Part shown: positions 18,719 through 28,516 of the stretch, in pieces | Numbering within the stretch: position 1 is the stretch's first letter | Layout: each line of letters begins with the position of its first letter | Assembly: GCF_001189955.1 (NCBI RefSeq) | Contig: NZ_LFLT01000003.1 | Span: 1 to 64,000, forward strand | DNA: 64,000 bases | Source: Herbaspirillum chlorophenolicum | GTDB taxonomy: Bacteria; Pseudomonadota; Gammaproteobacteria; Burkholderiales; Burkholderiaceae_D | Direction of reading: 5' to 3' | Translations under genes and position numbers: made by a program | The notes under the pieces: model-generated | Told to the model about the DNA's origin: nothing | The model's database searches: none | What the model saw: only the letters and a program-made list of their open reading frames with translations

Positions 18719-19168
18719 TCAGGCGGCGCTGAAGCCGGCTACCGACAGTTGCTTGCGGATAGCCTCGCGCAATTGCGGCAACCTTGCGTGGCGCGCATCC
18801 AGCGACGACGGGTCCGCCTCGCGGCGTGCCGGCGCCCACACCGGGCTGGGGAAATGCAGGTCGTCCAGATAGCGCGGAATCACGTGCCAATGGACATGCG
18901 GCGTCATGTTGCCCAGCGTGGCCAGGTTGACCTTCTCAGGCCGCATGACTTCGCGCAGCGCCGCCTCCACTGCCCACACGGCGTTGGCCAGCAGGGTGCG
19001 GTCGACCGGCGCGAGGTCGGTCATTTCCTTGACGTGGCCGTTCCAGATCACGCGGCAAAAGCCGGGATAACCGGCTTCATCGACCAGCACCACCCGGAAA
19101 TCCGGATGGCGCCAGACCACTTCGCCGCCGTCGCCGGCGCACAGTTCGCATTGACTGGATTGGATCAT
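18719..19168 (-). CDS. HIT-family protein (histidine-triad nucleotide hydrolase-like)
   Basis: The 149-residue product has the histidine triad HVHWHVIPR near residue 91 and an N-terminal CELC pair. It resembles the bacterial diadenosine-tetraphosphate-type or FHIT-like branch. AGG precedes the ATG at 19168. It is the first gene of the set HIT, DUF971, GNAT on the minus strand. Confidence 0.9.
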   Translation of the reverse strand: MIQSSQCELCAGDGGEVVWRHPDFRVVLVDEAGYPGFCRVIWNGHVKEMTDLAPVDRTLLANAVWAVEAALREVMRPEKVNLATLGNMTPHVHWHVIPRYLDDLHFPSPVWAPARREADPSSLDARHARLPQLREAIRKQLSVAGFSAA

Positions 19169-19205
19169 CGCTAGAACCTGCTCAACGTCTCGCTGGGAAT
19201 TGGAT

Positions 19206-19302
19206 AAATGTCATTTCAGGATGGGATGCAAGGCGCAAAACGCAGCCGGGCTGGCGGCCCGGCGAGGCTTTGCAACGCCGCAGACCGCCTGAAAGGGCAT
19301 TT
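19206..19302. repeat. 97-bp imperfect palindromic element
   Basis: The ends AAATGTCATTTCAGG (19206) and CCTGAAAGGGCATTT (19302) are inverted copies matching at 13 of 15 positions. The centre holds a perfect GCCGGGC / GCCCGGC hairpin at 19245-19263. Inner arms TGCAAGGC and GCTTTGCA also pair. It fills the gap between the HIT and FAD/Fe-S genes. It looks like a REP/MITE-type intergenic repeat or a large RNA hairpin. Confidence 0.65.
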
Positions 19303-19333
19303 AGACAATCCCGGCGGGGCGTTGAGCAGGTTC

Positions 19334-22300
19334 TCATACCAGCACGCGTTCGATGCCGCCGTTGTTGGCGCGCTCGACGTATTCCGGCATCCAGTTCTCA
19401 CCCAGCAGGTGCCTGGCCATTTCCACCACGATGTAATCGGCGGTGGTGCCCGAGTCTTCGTTGTAGCGCGACAGGCCCTGGAAGCAGGAAGGGCACGAGG
19501 TCAGGATCTTGACGTCGCCGGTGAAACCGTCGGCGCGCACCTTGTCCGCGCCCTTGCGCATTTCTTCTTCCTTGCGGAAGCGCACCTGGGTCGACACGTC
19601 AGGGCGCGATACGCCGAAGGTGCCCGACTCGCCGCAGCAGCGGTCGTTCTTCTCGATCTTCTGCGCGTCCACCGTGGTGATCAGCGAGTTGACGGTCTTC
19701 AGCGGATCCTGCAGCTTCATCGGGCTATGGCAGGGATCGTGGTACATGTAGCGGGTACCGGTCACGCCTTCCAGCTTGACGTCCTTCTCCAGCAGGTATT
19801 CATGGATGTCGATGATGCGGCAACCGGGGAAGATCTTCTCGAATTCATAGCCCTGCAACTGGTCGTAGCAAGTGCCGCAGGACACCACGACGGTCTTGAT
19901 GTCGAGGTAGTTCAGCGTATTGGCCATGCGATGGAACAGCACGCGGTTGTCGGTGATGATCTTCTCGGCCGCATCGAAGTTGCCGGTGCCGCGCTGGGGA
20001 TAGCCGCAGCAAAGATAACCGGGCGGCAGCACCGTCTGCACGCCGACGTTCCACAGCATCGCCTGAGTCGCCAGGCCGACCTGCGAGAACAGGCGTTCCG
20101 AACCGCAGCCCGGGAAGTAGAACACCGCCTCGGTCTCGGCCGTGGTGGTCTTGGGGTTGCGGATGATCGGCACGATCTTGTCGTCCTCGATATCCAGCAG
20201 CGCGCGTGCGGTCTTCTTGGGCAGGTTGCCCGGCATCTTCTTGTTGATGAAGTGGATCACCTGCTCCTTGACCGGCGGCTTGCCGACCGTGGCCGCAGGT
20301 TTGGCCGTCTGCTTCCTGGCAAACTTCTTCAACAGGTCGTTGCCCAGGCGCTGCGCCTTGAAGCCCCAGTCGGTCATGACCTTGCGGGTGGCGTTGATGG
20401 TGGCCGGGTCCTTCGCGTTGAGGAAGAACATTGCCGCGCTGGTGCCGGCATTGAAGGACTTCTTGCCCATCTTGCGCAACAGGTTGCGCATGTTCATCGA
20501 GACATCGCCGAAGTCGATATCCACCGGGCACGGCGTGACGCACTTGTGGCAGACCGTGCAGTGGTCGGCCACGTCCTCGAATTCTTCCCAATGCTTGATC
20601 GAGACGCCGCGGCGGGTCTGCTCTTCATACAGGAAGGCTTCGACCAGCAACGAGGTCGCCAGGATCTTGTTGCGCGGCGAGTACAGCAGGTTGGCGCGCG
20701 GCACGTGGGTCGAGCAGACCGGCTTGCACTTGCCGCAGCGCAGGCAGTCCTTGACGCTGTTGGCGATGGCGCCGATGTCGCTTTGCTGCATGATCAGCGA
20801 TTCGTGGCCCATCAGGCCGAACGAAGGCGTGTAGGCGTTCGACAGGTCGGCTTCGAAGCCCGGCAGGTTGAGCAGTTTGCCCTTGTTGAAGCGGCCTTCG
20901 GGGTCGACGCGCTTCTTGTATTCGCGGAATTCGCCGATCTCGTCTTCGGTCAGGAACTCCAGCTTCGTGATGCCGATGCCGTGTTCGCCCGAGATCACGC
21001 CGTCCAGCGAACGGGCCAGCTCCATGATGCGCGCCACGGCGACGTGCGCGTCTTGCAGCATCTCGTAATGGTCGGAGTTGACCGGCAGGTTGGTGTGTAC
21101 GTTGCCGTCGCCGGCATGCATGTGCAGCGCCACGAACACGCGGCCGCGCAGCACGCGCTTGTGGATCGCCTGGCATTCTTCCAGGATCAGCTTGAAGGCC
21201 GCCCCGCTGAAGACCTGGCGCAGCTGGGCGCGTACTTCCTGCTTCCAGGAGACGCGCACGGTACGGTCCTGCACCACGTGGAACACGTTGGCCTCAGGCT
21301 GGTCCAGCAGGCGCTGGGCGAACACTGGCATCATCTTGTCCAGGCCCAATGCAGCCAGTTCGTCCTTGGCCACGCGCAGCGGCTTGTCGAGGTTGGCCAG
21401 CAGGTAGGACCAGCGCGCATGCGTCTGTTCCAGCAGCGCTTCGGCCTGATGCACGCGGTCTTCCAGCATTTCCGATGCGGGAATGTCTTCGCCTTCGGCG
21501 TCGTCGCTCTTGCCCAGCGGCAGGTTGCCCTTGACGAAGAAACTGTCCAGTTCGGCCAGCAGTTGCAGCTTGTTCTTGATCGACAGCTCGATGTTGATGC
21601 GCTCGATGCCGTCGGTGTATTCGCCCATGCGGTTCAGCGGAATCACCACGTCTTCGTTGATCTTGAAGGCGTTGGTGTGCTTGGCGATGGCGGCCGTGCG
21701 CGAACGGTCCAGCCAGAATTTCTTGCGGGTTTCCGGGCTGACCGCGACAAAGCCTTCGCCAACACGGTTGTTGGCCATGCGGATCACTTCCGACGCGGCA
21801 GCAGCCACGGCGTTCTCGTCATCGCCGACGATGTCGCCGATCAGCACCATCTTCGGCAGCACGCCGCGCTTGGACTTGGTGGCATAGCCGACCGCGCGCA
21901 GGTAGCGCTCGTCCAGATGTTCTAGGCCGGCCAGGATGGCGCCGCCCTTTTTGGTTTCGGCGTCGAGGAAATCCTTGATCTCGACGATCGACGGAATCGC
22001 ATCGCGCGCCTGGCCGAAGAATTCCAGGCAGACGGTACGGGTCTGCTTGGGCATCTTGTGCAGGATCCAGCGCGCCGAGGTGATCAGGCCGTCGCAACCT
22101 TCTTTTTGAACGCCCGGCAGGCCCGACAGGAACTTGTCGGTCACGTCCTTGCCCAGGCCTTCCTTGCGGAATTTCTTGCCGGAGATTTCCAGGATCTCGG
22201 TCTTGAAGACGTCAGTCTTCTGGCCCTTCTCGCCGGGGTGCGACCACTCCAGCTTGAAGCGTGCGACTTCGACGTCGTGGATCTTGCCCAGGTTGTGATC

Positions 22301-23347
22301 CAGGCGCGTGACTTCTAGCCAGTCGCCTTGCGGATCGACCATGCGCCAGCTGGCCAGGTTGTCCAGCGCGGTACCCCACAGCACGGCTTTCTTGCCGCCC
22401 GCGTTCATGGCGACGTTGCCGCCGATGCACGAGGCCTCGGCCGACGTCGGGTCGACCGCGAACACGAAGCCCGCCTTTTCGGCAGCGTCGGAGACGCGCT
22501 TGGTCACCACGCCTGCGCCCGAGTAGATCGTGGCGTAAGGCTTGTCCAGGCCGGGCAGCACTTCCATCTCGACCGCACCCAGCTGTTCCAGCTTTTCGGT
22601 GTTGATGACGGCCGACAGCGGCGTCAACGGAATGGCGCCGCCGGTGTAGCCGGTGCCGCCGCCGCGCGGGATGATAGTCAGGCCAAGTTCGATACAGGCC
22701 TTGACCAGGCCGGCCATCTCGTCTTCGCTGTCCGGGGTCAGCACCACGAACGGATACTCGACGCGCCAGTCGGTGGCGTCGGTCACGTGCGACACACGCG
22801 ACAGGCCGTCGAACTTGATGTTGTCTTTTGCGGTGTAGCGGCCCAGCACCTTGGTGGCACGACGGCGCAGGTCGTAGGTGTGGCGGAATTCTTCGGCGAA
22901 ATCGGCAACCGCCTTCTTGGCCGCTTTGATCAGCGCTTCCACGCTGGCGCTGCGGCGCGCGGCATCGGGGGCGGTAGTCGCATCACCGGCGTCGGCCTGG
23001 CCGACATCGATGCGGCGCTTGTCGACTTCGTGCAGGCGATGGTTCAGCGCATCGATCAGCGCGGCGCGGCGCTTGGGATTATCCAGCAGGTCGTCCTGCA
23101 GGTAGGGATTGCGGCGCACGACCCAGATATCGCCCAGCACCTCGTACAGCATGCGTGCCGAACGGCCGGTCTGGCGCTTGGCGCGCAGCTCATCCAGCAG
23201 GGACCAAGACTCTTCGCCCAACAACCGGATCACGATCTCGCGATCGGAGAACGAGGTGTAGTTGTAAGGAATTTCGCGCAAGCGCGTGGGCGTGGCGCCA
23301 TGCGGCGCATCTGTGAGCAAGGCTTGGATATGAGCGGGGGCGTTCAT
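19334..23347 (-). CDS. Giant FAD-linked oxidase with Fe-S and CCG domains (DUF3683 type)
   Basis: The 1337-residue protein has an N-terminal DUF3683-like region (about 1-150), then a PCMH-type FAD domain with [20 protein letters not shown] near 228. A GlcD-like C-terminal FAD-oxidase domain follows, with [10 protein letters not shown]. It continues with two 4Fe-4S motifs ([11 protein letters not shown] near 866; [12 protein letters not shown] near 930) and two cysteine-rich CCG repeats (PGCGSERLF...LCCG and CGTC...RCCGESG). The layout equals a GlcD/Dld plus GlpC fusion like YdiJ. Oxidation of a D-2-hydroxyacid such as D-lactate or D-2-hydroxyglutarate is likely but inferred. The ATG at 23347 lacks a clear ribosome site. 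Confidence 0.92.
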   Translation of the reverse strand: MNAPAHIQALLTDAPHGATPTRLREIPYNYTSFSDREIVIRLLGEESWSLLDELRAKRQTGRSARMLYEVLGDIWVVRRNPYLQDDLLDNPKRRAALIDALNHRLHEVDKRRIDVGQADAGDATTAPDAARRSASVEALIKAAKKAVADFAEEFRHTYDLRRRATKVLGRYTAKDNIKFDGLSRVSHVTDATDWRVEYPFVVLTPDSEDEMAGLVKACIELGLTIIPRGGGTGYTGGAIPLTPLSAVINTEKLEQLGAVEMEVLPGLDKPYATIYSGAGVVTKRVSDAAEKAGFVFAVDPTSAEASCIGGNVAMNAGGKKAVLWGTALDNLASWRMVDPQGDWLEVTRLDHNLGKIHDVEVARFKLEWSHPGEKGQKTDVFKTEILEISGKKFRKEGLGKDVTDKFLSGLPGVQKEGCDGLITSARWILHKMPKQTRTVCLEFFGQARDAIPSIVEIKDFLDAETKKGGAILAGLEHLDERYLRAVGYATKSKRGVLPKMVLIGDIVGDDENAVAAAASEVIRMANNRVGEGFVAVSPETRKKFWLDRSRTAAIAKHTNAFKINEDVVIPLNRMGEYTDGIERINIELSIKNKLQLLAELDSFFVKGNLPLGKSDDAEGEDIPASEMLEDRVHQAEALLEQTHARWSYLLANLDKPLRVAKDELAALGLDKMMPVFAQRLLDQPEANVFHVVQDRTVRVSWKQEVRAQLRQVFSGAAFKLILEECQAIHKRVLRGRVFVALHMHAGDGNVHTNLPVNSDHYEMLQDAHVAVARIMELARSLDGVISGEHGIGITKLEFLTEDEIGEFREYKKRVDPEGRFNKGKLLNLPGFEADLSNAYTPSFGLMGHESLIMQQSDIGAIANSVKDCLRCGKCKPVCSTHVPRANLLYSPRNKILATSLLVEAFLYEEQTRRGVSIKHWEEFEDVADHCTVCHKCVTPCPVDIDFGDVSMNMRNLLRKMGKKSFNAGTSAAMFFLNAKDPATINATRKVMTDWGFKAQRLGNDLLKKFARKQTAKPAATVGKPPVKEQVIHFINKKMPGNLPKKTARALLDIEDDKIVPIIRNPKTTTAETEAVFYFPGCGSERLFSQVGLATQAMLWNVGVQTVLPPGYLCCGYPQRGTGNFDAAEKIITDNRVLFHRMANTLNYLDIKTVVVSCGTCYDQLQGYEFEKIFPGCRIIDIHEYLLEKDVKLEGVTGTRYMYHDPCHSPMKLQDPLKTVNSLITTVDAQKIEKNDRCCGESGTFGVSRPDVSTQVRFRKEEEMRKGADKVRADGFTGDVKILTSCPSCFQGLSRYNEDSGTTADYIVVEMARHLLGENWMPEYVERANNGGIERVLV

Positions 23348-23436
23348 CAATGTAAAAAAATAAATCTGCTGCCGGATGTGCATTTTAGCCTATTGCCAAA
23401 AGTCGCGACGGGATGCGCCCGGTTTTGCGGCTGCAA

Positions 23437-23451
23437 TGCAAATGATTATTC
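23437..23451. promoter_or_regulatory. Possible Fur-type operator
   Basis: TGCAAATGATTATTC matches the 7-1-7 Fur palindrome TGATAAT-N-ATTATCA at about 10 of 14 positions. It lies 90 bp upstream of the FAD/Fe-S oxidase start. This is a weak match judged by eye. Confidence 0.3.
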
Positions 23452-23570
23452 TTTAGCAATGAAGTGCTGGCTGAAGTTGGCCTGCAAGCAATTTTCGCAG
23501 CGCAGCAAAATCATTGGAATAGCGGTCCAGGACTGGATTGGTTGCTGAACCCGATAACCATAAACGATTG

Positions 23571-23620
23571 AATTTATAAAAACAATCAATTTATTATTAT
23601 TAATTTATAAAAACTATAAT
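23571..23620 (+). promoter_or_regulatory. AT-rich promoter region with direct repeats
   Basis: AATTTATAAAAAC occurs twice, at 23571 and 23602 (31 bp apart, about three helical turns). The second copy runs straight into TATAAT at 23615-23620, a perfect -10 box. The -35 region (TTATTA) is weak, suggesting an activated or repressed promoter for the small ORF and ZIP gene. Confidence 0.55.
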
Positions 23621-23667
23621 CCCTCCATGCGTTGTGGATGTTGTCCCGAAAAAACACGGAGGATGTT

Positions 23668-23745
23668 ATGTTGCAGAACCTGATTACCGAATTCTTGGAA
23701 AATCTAGCCATCACCCTGGCCGACTACGCCCAATGCAAGGCATAG
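23668..23745 (+). CDS. Small ORF (25 aa) upstream of the ZIP transporter
   Basis: GGAGG lies 5-6 bp before the ATG, one of the better ribosome sites in the window. The product, beginning MLQNLITEFLENLAITLADY and ending AQCKA, would form an acidic amphipathic helix with one cysteine. It is followed by an inverted repeat (ACGTCCC / GGGACGT plus inner GCCTG / CAGGC) and then the ZIP gene. It may be a small protein or a regulatory leader ORF. I recognise no family. Confidence 0.5.
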   Translation: MLQNLITEFLENLAITLADYAQCKA

Positions 23746-23833
23746 CTCGAAGGAACGTCCCGCCATTCCGCCTGCGGTCTGTAAAACAGGCCACAGGGAC
23801 GTCCAGCAAACCCCGCCAGCCAGGGAGACTGCC

Positions 23834-24847
23834 ATGATACCGGCACCGTTGAACAAAAATTTTCCTCTCCAGACCAATACTTCCGATGACGCTGCGGCGT
23901 CATTTCCCTCTCCGGACAATGGCGTGCAGCATCCGCCATCCGACGCCAAACCGGATCTCGGCGACAGCCTGACGCTCAACCTCAAGCCGCGCCAGATCGT
24001 CATGCTGCTGGTGGCGCTGGTGTTCCTGGCGATCAAGTCTTATGAAAGCCTGCACGCCTACTTCATAGCGAACCCGCATGTATGGAATGCTCTGCTGGGC
24101 TCCAGCGCCGCCGCCGGCCTGACGGCGCTGGGAGCGCTGGGCGTGCTGTTCACGCGCCGCATCTCGGTCAAGGCGCAAGATGTGATGCTCGGCTATGGCG
24201 GCGGCGTAATGCTGGCGGCGAGTGTTTTTTCACTCATCATTCCGGCCATGGACGCGGCGCAAGCCATCGGTTACGCCAGGAACGCGTCGGTGCTATTGGC
24301 TGCCACCGGCATCATGCTGGGCGGCCTGTTCGTGCTGGCACTGAACCATGTGATCCCGCACCAGCATTTCCTGGCCATGGCCAACGACCAGAGCAACCCG
24401 GCGCGCACCACGCGCATCTGGCTGTTCGTGATGGCAGTCACCATCCACAACTTCCCTGAAGGGCTGGCGATTGGCGTGGGCTTTGGCGGCGAAGACATGG
24501 GCAAGGCCGTGGCGCTGGCTACCGGCATCGGCATCCAGGACATTCCGGAAGGTTTGGTGGTGGCGCTGGCCTTGCGCACGCTGGGTTATTCGCCGATGAA
24601 GGCGGCTGCGGCCGGCATACTCTCGGGCCTGGTCGAACCGATCGGCGGGGTACTCGGCGCGATGGCAACCGGCGTCTCGGCCACCGCCTTGCCCTGGGCG
24701 CTGGCCGGCGCGGGCGGCGCCATGCTGTTCGTGATCAGCCACGAAGTGATTCCCGAGTCGCATCGCCAGGGCCATGAATCCCAGGCGACGCTGGGACTAC
24801 TGGCAGGCTTCGTGACAATGATGCTGCTGGATGTGATGCTGGGCTGA
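23834..24847 (+). CDS. ZIP-family metal transporter (ZupT/GufA-like)
   Basis: The 337-residue inner-membrane protein belongs to the ZIP family, which imports Zn2+, Fe2+ or Mn2+. Metal-site motifs are VTIHNFPEGLAIG (span 4) and GIQDIPEGLVVALAL (span 5). It has an unusual N-terminal extension of about 50 polar residues before the first span. A short histidine-containing loop (NHVIPHQHFL) lies between spans. GGGAG precedes the ATG at 23834. Metal preference cannot be read from the sequence. Confidence 0.9.
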   Translation: MIPAPLNKNFPLQTNTSDDAAASFPSPDNGVQHPPSDAKPDLGDSLTLNLKPRQIVMLLVALVFLAIKSYESLHAYFIANPHVWNALLGSSAAAGLTALGALGVLFTRRISVKAQDVMLGYGGGVMLAASVFSLIIPAMDAAQAIGYARNASVLLAATGIMLGGLFVLALNHVIPHQHFLAMANDQSNPARTTRIWLFVMAVTIHNFPEGLAIGVGFGGEDMGKAVALATGIGIQDIPEGLVVALALRTLGYSPMKAAAAGILSGLVEPIGGVLGAMATGVSATALPWALAGAGGAMLFVISHEVIPESHRQGHESQATLGLLAGFVTMMLLDVMLG

Positions 24848-24855
24848 ACAGGTTC

Positions 24856-25347
24856 TCAGGCCAGCCAATCCGCCACGCTGCGCCAGAAACCATCCGGCAC
24901 ATTGAGCAACAACCAGGTCATCGCAATGTAGCGCAGGAACTTGCCGATCGCCATGTAGGCGACCGACGGCCAGAACGGCAAGCGCAGCCAGCCGGCCAGC
25001 GTGCAGATCGGGTCGCCGATGCCGGGCAACCAGGCCAGCAGCATGGTCTTGGGCCCGAAACGCTCCAGCCAGTGGAACCAGCGCGTCGAACGCTCCTTCG
25101 CGAATGCCTGCTTGGCGCCGTATCCCATCCAGTAGTCCACCACTCCACCCAGCGTATTACCCACAGTCGCCACCAGGATCACCGGCCAATACATCTCGGG
25201 ATTGGCCTTGATCACGGCGAATACGGCCGGCTCGGAGCCAAGCGGCAGCAAGGTCGCGGAGATGAAGCTGATGAGAAAAACCGAGGTCAGCCCAACGGTG
25301 GGAACGGCGAGGACATTCAATAGCCAGAGGACGGCGGATTCGATCAT
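24856..25347 (-). CDS. YqaA/DedA-family small membrane protein
   Basis: The 163-residue protein has about four hydrophobic segments and matches the YqaA branch of the SNARE-associated/DedA family: FISATLLPLGSEPAVFAV, GNTLGGVVDYWMGYG and WLPGIGDPICTLAGWLRLPFW. DedA relatives act in lipid-carrier or membrane-potential homeostasis; YqaA itself is not characterised well. It converges on the ZIP gene with 8 bp between stops. Confidence 0.88.
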   Translation of the reverse strand: MIESAVLWLLNVLAVPTVGLTSVFLISFISATLLPLGSEPAVFAVIKANPEMYWPVILVATVGNTLGGVVDYWMGYGAKQAFAKERSTRWFHWLERFGPKTMLLAWLPGIGDPICTLAGWLRLPFWPSVAYMAIGKFLRYIAMTWLLLNVPDGFWRSVADWLA

Positions 25348-25568
25348 GTTTGGAAACAGGTAATGGGAAGGCTACCGGAAGCAGGAGAAAATCTTGCCGC
25401 CAGGAATACAGCGGCCAGATGGGCAAAGCCAGCATTCTAGTTGATGTTGCGACGCCGGATATCAAGACCAGGACGCCGCCCCCCCGGCGGCGATTGCGCG
25501 GACATATTCCATATGCCTGCGGCATACCCGCTATCGGCCGACAATGCCGGCGCACGGCGCGGCTCCAT

Positions 25569-25574
25569 TATAAT
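25569..25574 (+). promoter_or_regulatory. Candidate -10 box for ilvA
   Basis: A perfect TATAAT stands 125 bp upstream of ilvA without a recognisable -35 box. The 25348-25698 interval holds no other gene except a nine-codon frame (25673-25702) whose stop overlaps the ilvA ATG. Confidence 0.4.
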
Positions 25575-25698
25575 GACCAGTTCCCTCGCATCCGGACGGC
25601 TATCGCCTGCCGGATACGATCGAAATCCGACACCGGCTTACCCAGCCGTTTTTCTCCTCACATTCTCACTATATGACTGCGCTGAAACGCCATTCTTC

Positions 25699-27234
25699 AT
25701 GACCAAAATGAGTAACGATTATCTGCAAAAAATCCTGACCGCCCGCGTCTACGACGTCGCCCAAGAAACGCCACTCGAGCTGGCCAACACGCTGTCGCAA
25801 CGGATTGATAATCGAATTTACTTCAAGCGCGAAGACATGCAGAGCGTGTTCAGCTTCAAGTTGCGCGGCGCCTACAACAAGATGGCGCACCTGACGCCGG
25901 CGCAACTGAAGCGCGGCGTGATCTGTGCTTCGGCCGGCAACCACGCGCAGGGCGTGGCGCTGTCGGCAGCCAAGCTGGGCTGCCGCGCCGTGATCGTGAT
26001 GCCGACCACCACACCGCAGGTGAAGATCGAAGCCGTCAAGGCGCGCGGCGGCGAAGTGGTGCTGTTCGGCGACTCCTTTACCGATGCCTACAACCACGCG
26101 CTGACGCTGGAGAAAAAACAGAAGCTGACCTTCGTCCATCCGTTCGACGACCCTTACGTGATCGCCGGCCAGGGCACCGTCGGCATGGAAATCCTGCGCC
26201 AGCATTCCGACCCGATCCACGCCATCTTCGTCGCCATCGGCGGCGGCGGCCTGATCTCGGGCGTGGCGGCTTACGTGAAGGCGGTGCGCCCCGACATCAA
26301 GATCATCGGCGTACAGACCGCCGACTCCGATGCCATGGCGCGCAGCCTGAAGGCCGGCCGCCGCATCACCTTGCCCGATGTCGGCCTGTTCTCGGACGGC
26401 ACCGCCGTCAAGCTGGTGGGCGAGGAAACCTTCCGCCTGGCCAAGAAGTATGTCGACGACATCATCATCGTCGACACCGACGCCGTGTGCACCGCCATCA
26501 AGGACATCTTCCAGGACACGCGCAGCATCGTCGAACCGGCGGGTGCGCTGGCCGTGGCCGGCGCCAAGGCGTATGTGGAGCGCGCCAAGCACAGCAAGCA
26601 TCCGATCAAGGGCCAGTCGCTGATCACCATCGCCTGCGGCGCCAACATGAACTTCGATCGCCTGCGCTTCGTGGCCGAAATGGCCGACGTCGGCGAAGCG
26701 CGCGAAGCCGTGTTCGCGGTCACGATTCCGGAAGAACGCGGCAGTTTCCGCCGCTTCTGCGAGACCGTCGGCCCGCGCAACGTGACCGAATTCAACTACC
26801 GCATCAGCGATGCGAAGGCGGCGCACGTATTCGTCGGCATCCAGATCGGCAGCGCCGACGAATCCGGCAAGATCGCGCGCAACTTCGAGAAGGCCGGATT
26901 CGGCGTGCTGGACCTGACGCATGATGAATTGGCCAAGGTGCACATCCGCCACCTGGTCGGCGGCAAGAGCGACCTGGCGGGCGACGAACTGCTGTACCGC
27001 TTCGAATTCCCCGAGCGTCCGGGCGCACTGATGAAATTCCTCAGCAGCATGAATCCGAACTGGAACATCAGCCTGTTCCACTACCGCAACCAGGGCGGCG
27101 ACGTCGGCCGCATCCTGGTCGGCGTGCAGGTGCCAAAGAAGGAAATGAAGGAATTCCGCACCTTCCTGGCTCAGCTCGGCTACCGCCACTGGGACGAAAC
27201 CAAGAACCCGCTGTACAAGCTGTTCCTCGGCTAA
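25699..27234 (+). CDS. ilvA: Threonine ammonia-lyase, biosynthetic
   Basis: IlvA deaminates threonine to 2-oxobutyrate, the entry to isoleucine synthesis. The 511-residue protein has the PLP lysine K54 in [26 protein letters not shown], the glycine loop [13 protein letters not shown], and a C-terminal regulatory half with two ACT-like domains (about 330-510, including [12 protein letters not shown]). The long two-ACT form is normally inhibited by isoleucine. Starts at 25699 and 25708 (MSNDYL) are both possible; neither has a clear ribosome site. Confidence 0.95.
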   Translation: MTKMSNDYLQKILTARVYDVAQETPLELANTLSQRIDNRIYFKREDMQSVFSFKLRGAYNKMAHLTPAQLKRGVICASAGNHAQGVALSAAKLGCRAVIVMPTTTPQVKIEAVKARGGEVVLFGDSFTDAYNHALTLEKKQKLTFVHPFDDPYVIAGQGTVGMEILRQHSDPIHAIFVAIGGGGLISGVAAYVKAVRPDIKIIGVQTADSDAMARSLKAGRRITLPDVGLFSDGTAVKLVGEETFRLAKKYVDDIIIVDTDAVCTAIKDIFQDTRSIVEPAGALAVAGAKAYVERAKHSKHPIKGQSLITIACGANMNFDRLRFVAEMADVGEAREAVFAVTIPEERGSFRRFCETVGPRNVTEFNYRISDAKAAHVFVGIQIGSADESGKIARNFEKAGFGVLDLTHDELAKVHIRHLVGGKSDLAGDELLYRFEFPERPGALMKFLSSMNPNWNISLFHYRNQGGDVGRILVGVQVPKKEMKEFRTFLAQLGYRHWDETKNPLYKLFLG

Positions 27235-27302
27235 GTCCGGACACGCCGCGGCGCCCCGAACGGGAACCGCGGCACAGCACGCAACACCGCAGGAGAAATA
27301 TC

Positions 27303-28169
27303 ATGGACAAGCCAAACCCGTCCTCATCCACCGCCGGCCACTCGCCGGAGACTTCCCCGCTGGGCAAGAGCTCGGCTTATCCGGGCGCCTACGATCCGGG
27401 GCTGCTGTTTCCCATTCCGCGTGCCCCCAAGCGCGCCGAACTGCAGATCGCCGGCACCCTGCCCTTTTTCGGCGTGGACATCTGGACCGCCTACGAAATC
27501 TCGTGGCTGAACCTGCGGGGCAAACCGCAGATCGCCATCGCTACCTTCATCGTACCGGCCGATTCGCCCAATATCATCGAGTCCAAGTCGTTCAAGCTGT
27601 ATTTGAATTCGTTCAACCAGGAACGGCTGGAAAGTTCGGCGCAGTTGCTGGAACAGCTGCGCACCGACCTGTCCGCCGCCGCCGGCGCTTCAGTGCAGGT
27701 GACATTGACTGAACCCGCGCAATTCGGCCAGTTGCAGTTTGGCGAGCTGCGCGGCCTGCCGCTCGACCGGCTGGATGTTGAAATCGAAGCATCCTCCCAT
27801 CCCGATGGCAGCATCCTGCGCGCCAACCAGGAAGAAGCCACGGTGGAAGAAACCTTCGTTTCGCACCTGCTCAAATCGAACTGCCCGGTGACCGGCCAGC
27901 CCGATTGGGGCAGCGTACAGATCCACTACGTGGGCGCGCCGATCGACCAGGAAATGCTGCTGAAATACATCATCGGCTTTCGCGAGCACAACGAATTCCA
28001 CGAGCAGTGCGTGGAGCGCATCTTCGTCGACATCATGCGCCAGTGCAAACCGCAAAAACTGGCGGTCTACGCGCGCTACACGCGACGCGGAGGGCTGGAC
28101 ATCAACCCCTGGCGCAGCAACTTTTCCGGCGGCCACGCTCCTTCGCAATTGCGCAACGCACGCCAGTAA
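27303..28169 (+). CDS. queF: NADPH-dependent 7-cyano-7-deazaguanine reductase
   Basis: QueF reduces preQ0 to preQ1 in queuosine synthesis. The 288-residue length and two-domain tunnel-fold mark the long YqcD-type class. The QueF motif is [14 protein letters not shown] near residue 95, and the nucleophile is C194 in [12 protein letters not shown]. The C-terminal [15 protein letters not shown] is conserved. AGGAG precedes the ATG. It follows ilvA after 68 bp and may share its transcript. Confidence 0.95.
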   Translation: MDKPNPSSSTAGHSPETSPLGKSSAYPGAYDPGLLFPIPRAPKRAELQIAGTLPFFGVDIWTAYEISWLNLRGKPQIAIATFIVPADSPNIIESKSFKLYLNSFNQERLESSAQLLEQLRTDLSAAAGASVQVTLTEPAQFGQLQFGELRGLPLDRLDVEIEASSHPDGSILRANQEEATVEETFVSHLLKSNCPVTGQPDWGSVQIHYVGAPIDQEMLLKYIIGFREHNEFHEQCVERIFVDIMRQCKPQKLAVYARYTRRGGLDINPWRSNFSGGHAPSQLRNARQ

Positions 28170-28258
28170 GCGCAACCTGGCGATACACTCCGTCGCATAT
28201 AGAAGATCTATCAATAAATTGTTACAGATTCTTGCTGCCGGTAAGCGATAGACCATCA

Positions 28259-28296
28259 CCGATGTCTGCCGCGAGCCGGCCTGCTGCAGGCATCGG
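28259..28296. other. Hairpin downstream of queF
   Basis: CCGATGTCTGC pairs with GCAGGCATCGG (one G-U) around a 16-nt loop. No T tract follows, so it is not a plain terminator; it may be a processing or stability structure. Confidence 0.5.
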
Positions 28297-28356
28297 ACTC
28301 AAACTGCGAGCGCCGCGACCGGCATTCTCGTAACAAATTGCTCACGGAAAAACAGG

Positions 28357-28383
28357 ATTTTCGGGGAATTTTTCCCTGAAAAT
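28357..28383. promoter_or_regulatory. Inverted repeat upstream of pagP
   Basis: ATTTTCGGGGAA and TTCCCTGAAAAT pair over 12 bp (one G-U) with a TTT loop, 134 bp before pagP. It could be an operator or a hairpin. The rest of 28170-28516 shows no gene. Confidence 0.45.
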
Positions 28384-28516
28384 ACTTGTCACTTGTTTTC
28401 AAGGCATTTGCCGCGTCCCGACAGCCCCTGTCGACGCAAAGCGTTAATCAATTCATCGGAACATGCCGCCAGACTCCGGGCCTCGCCTGCGAACTCCTGG
28501 CGCATCAGAAAACAAT

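Noticed and set aside
19208-21925. 905-codon frame opposite the FAD/Fe-S oxidoreductase
   Set aside because: Antisense shadow; composition is atypical and no family is recognisable.
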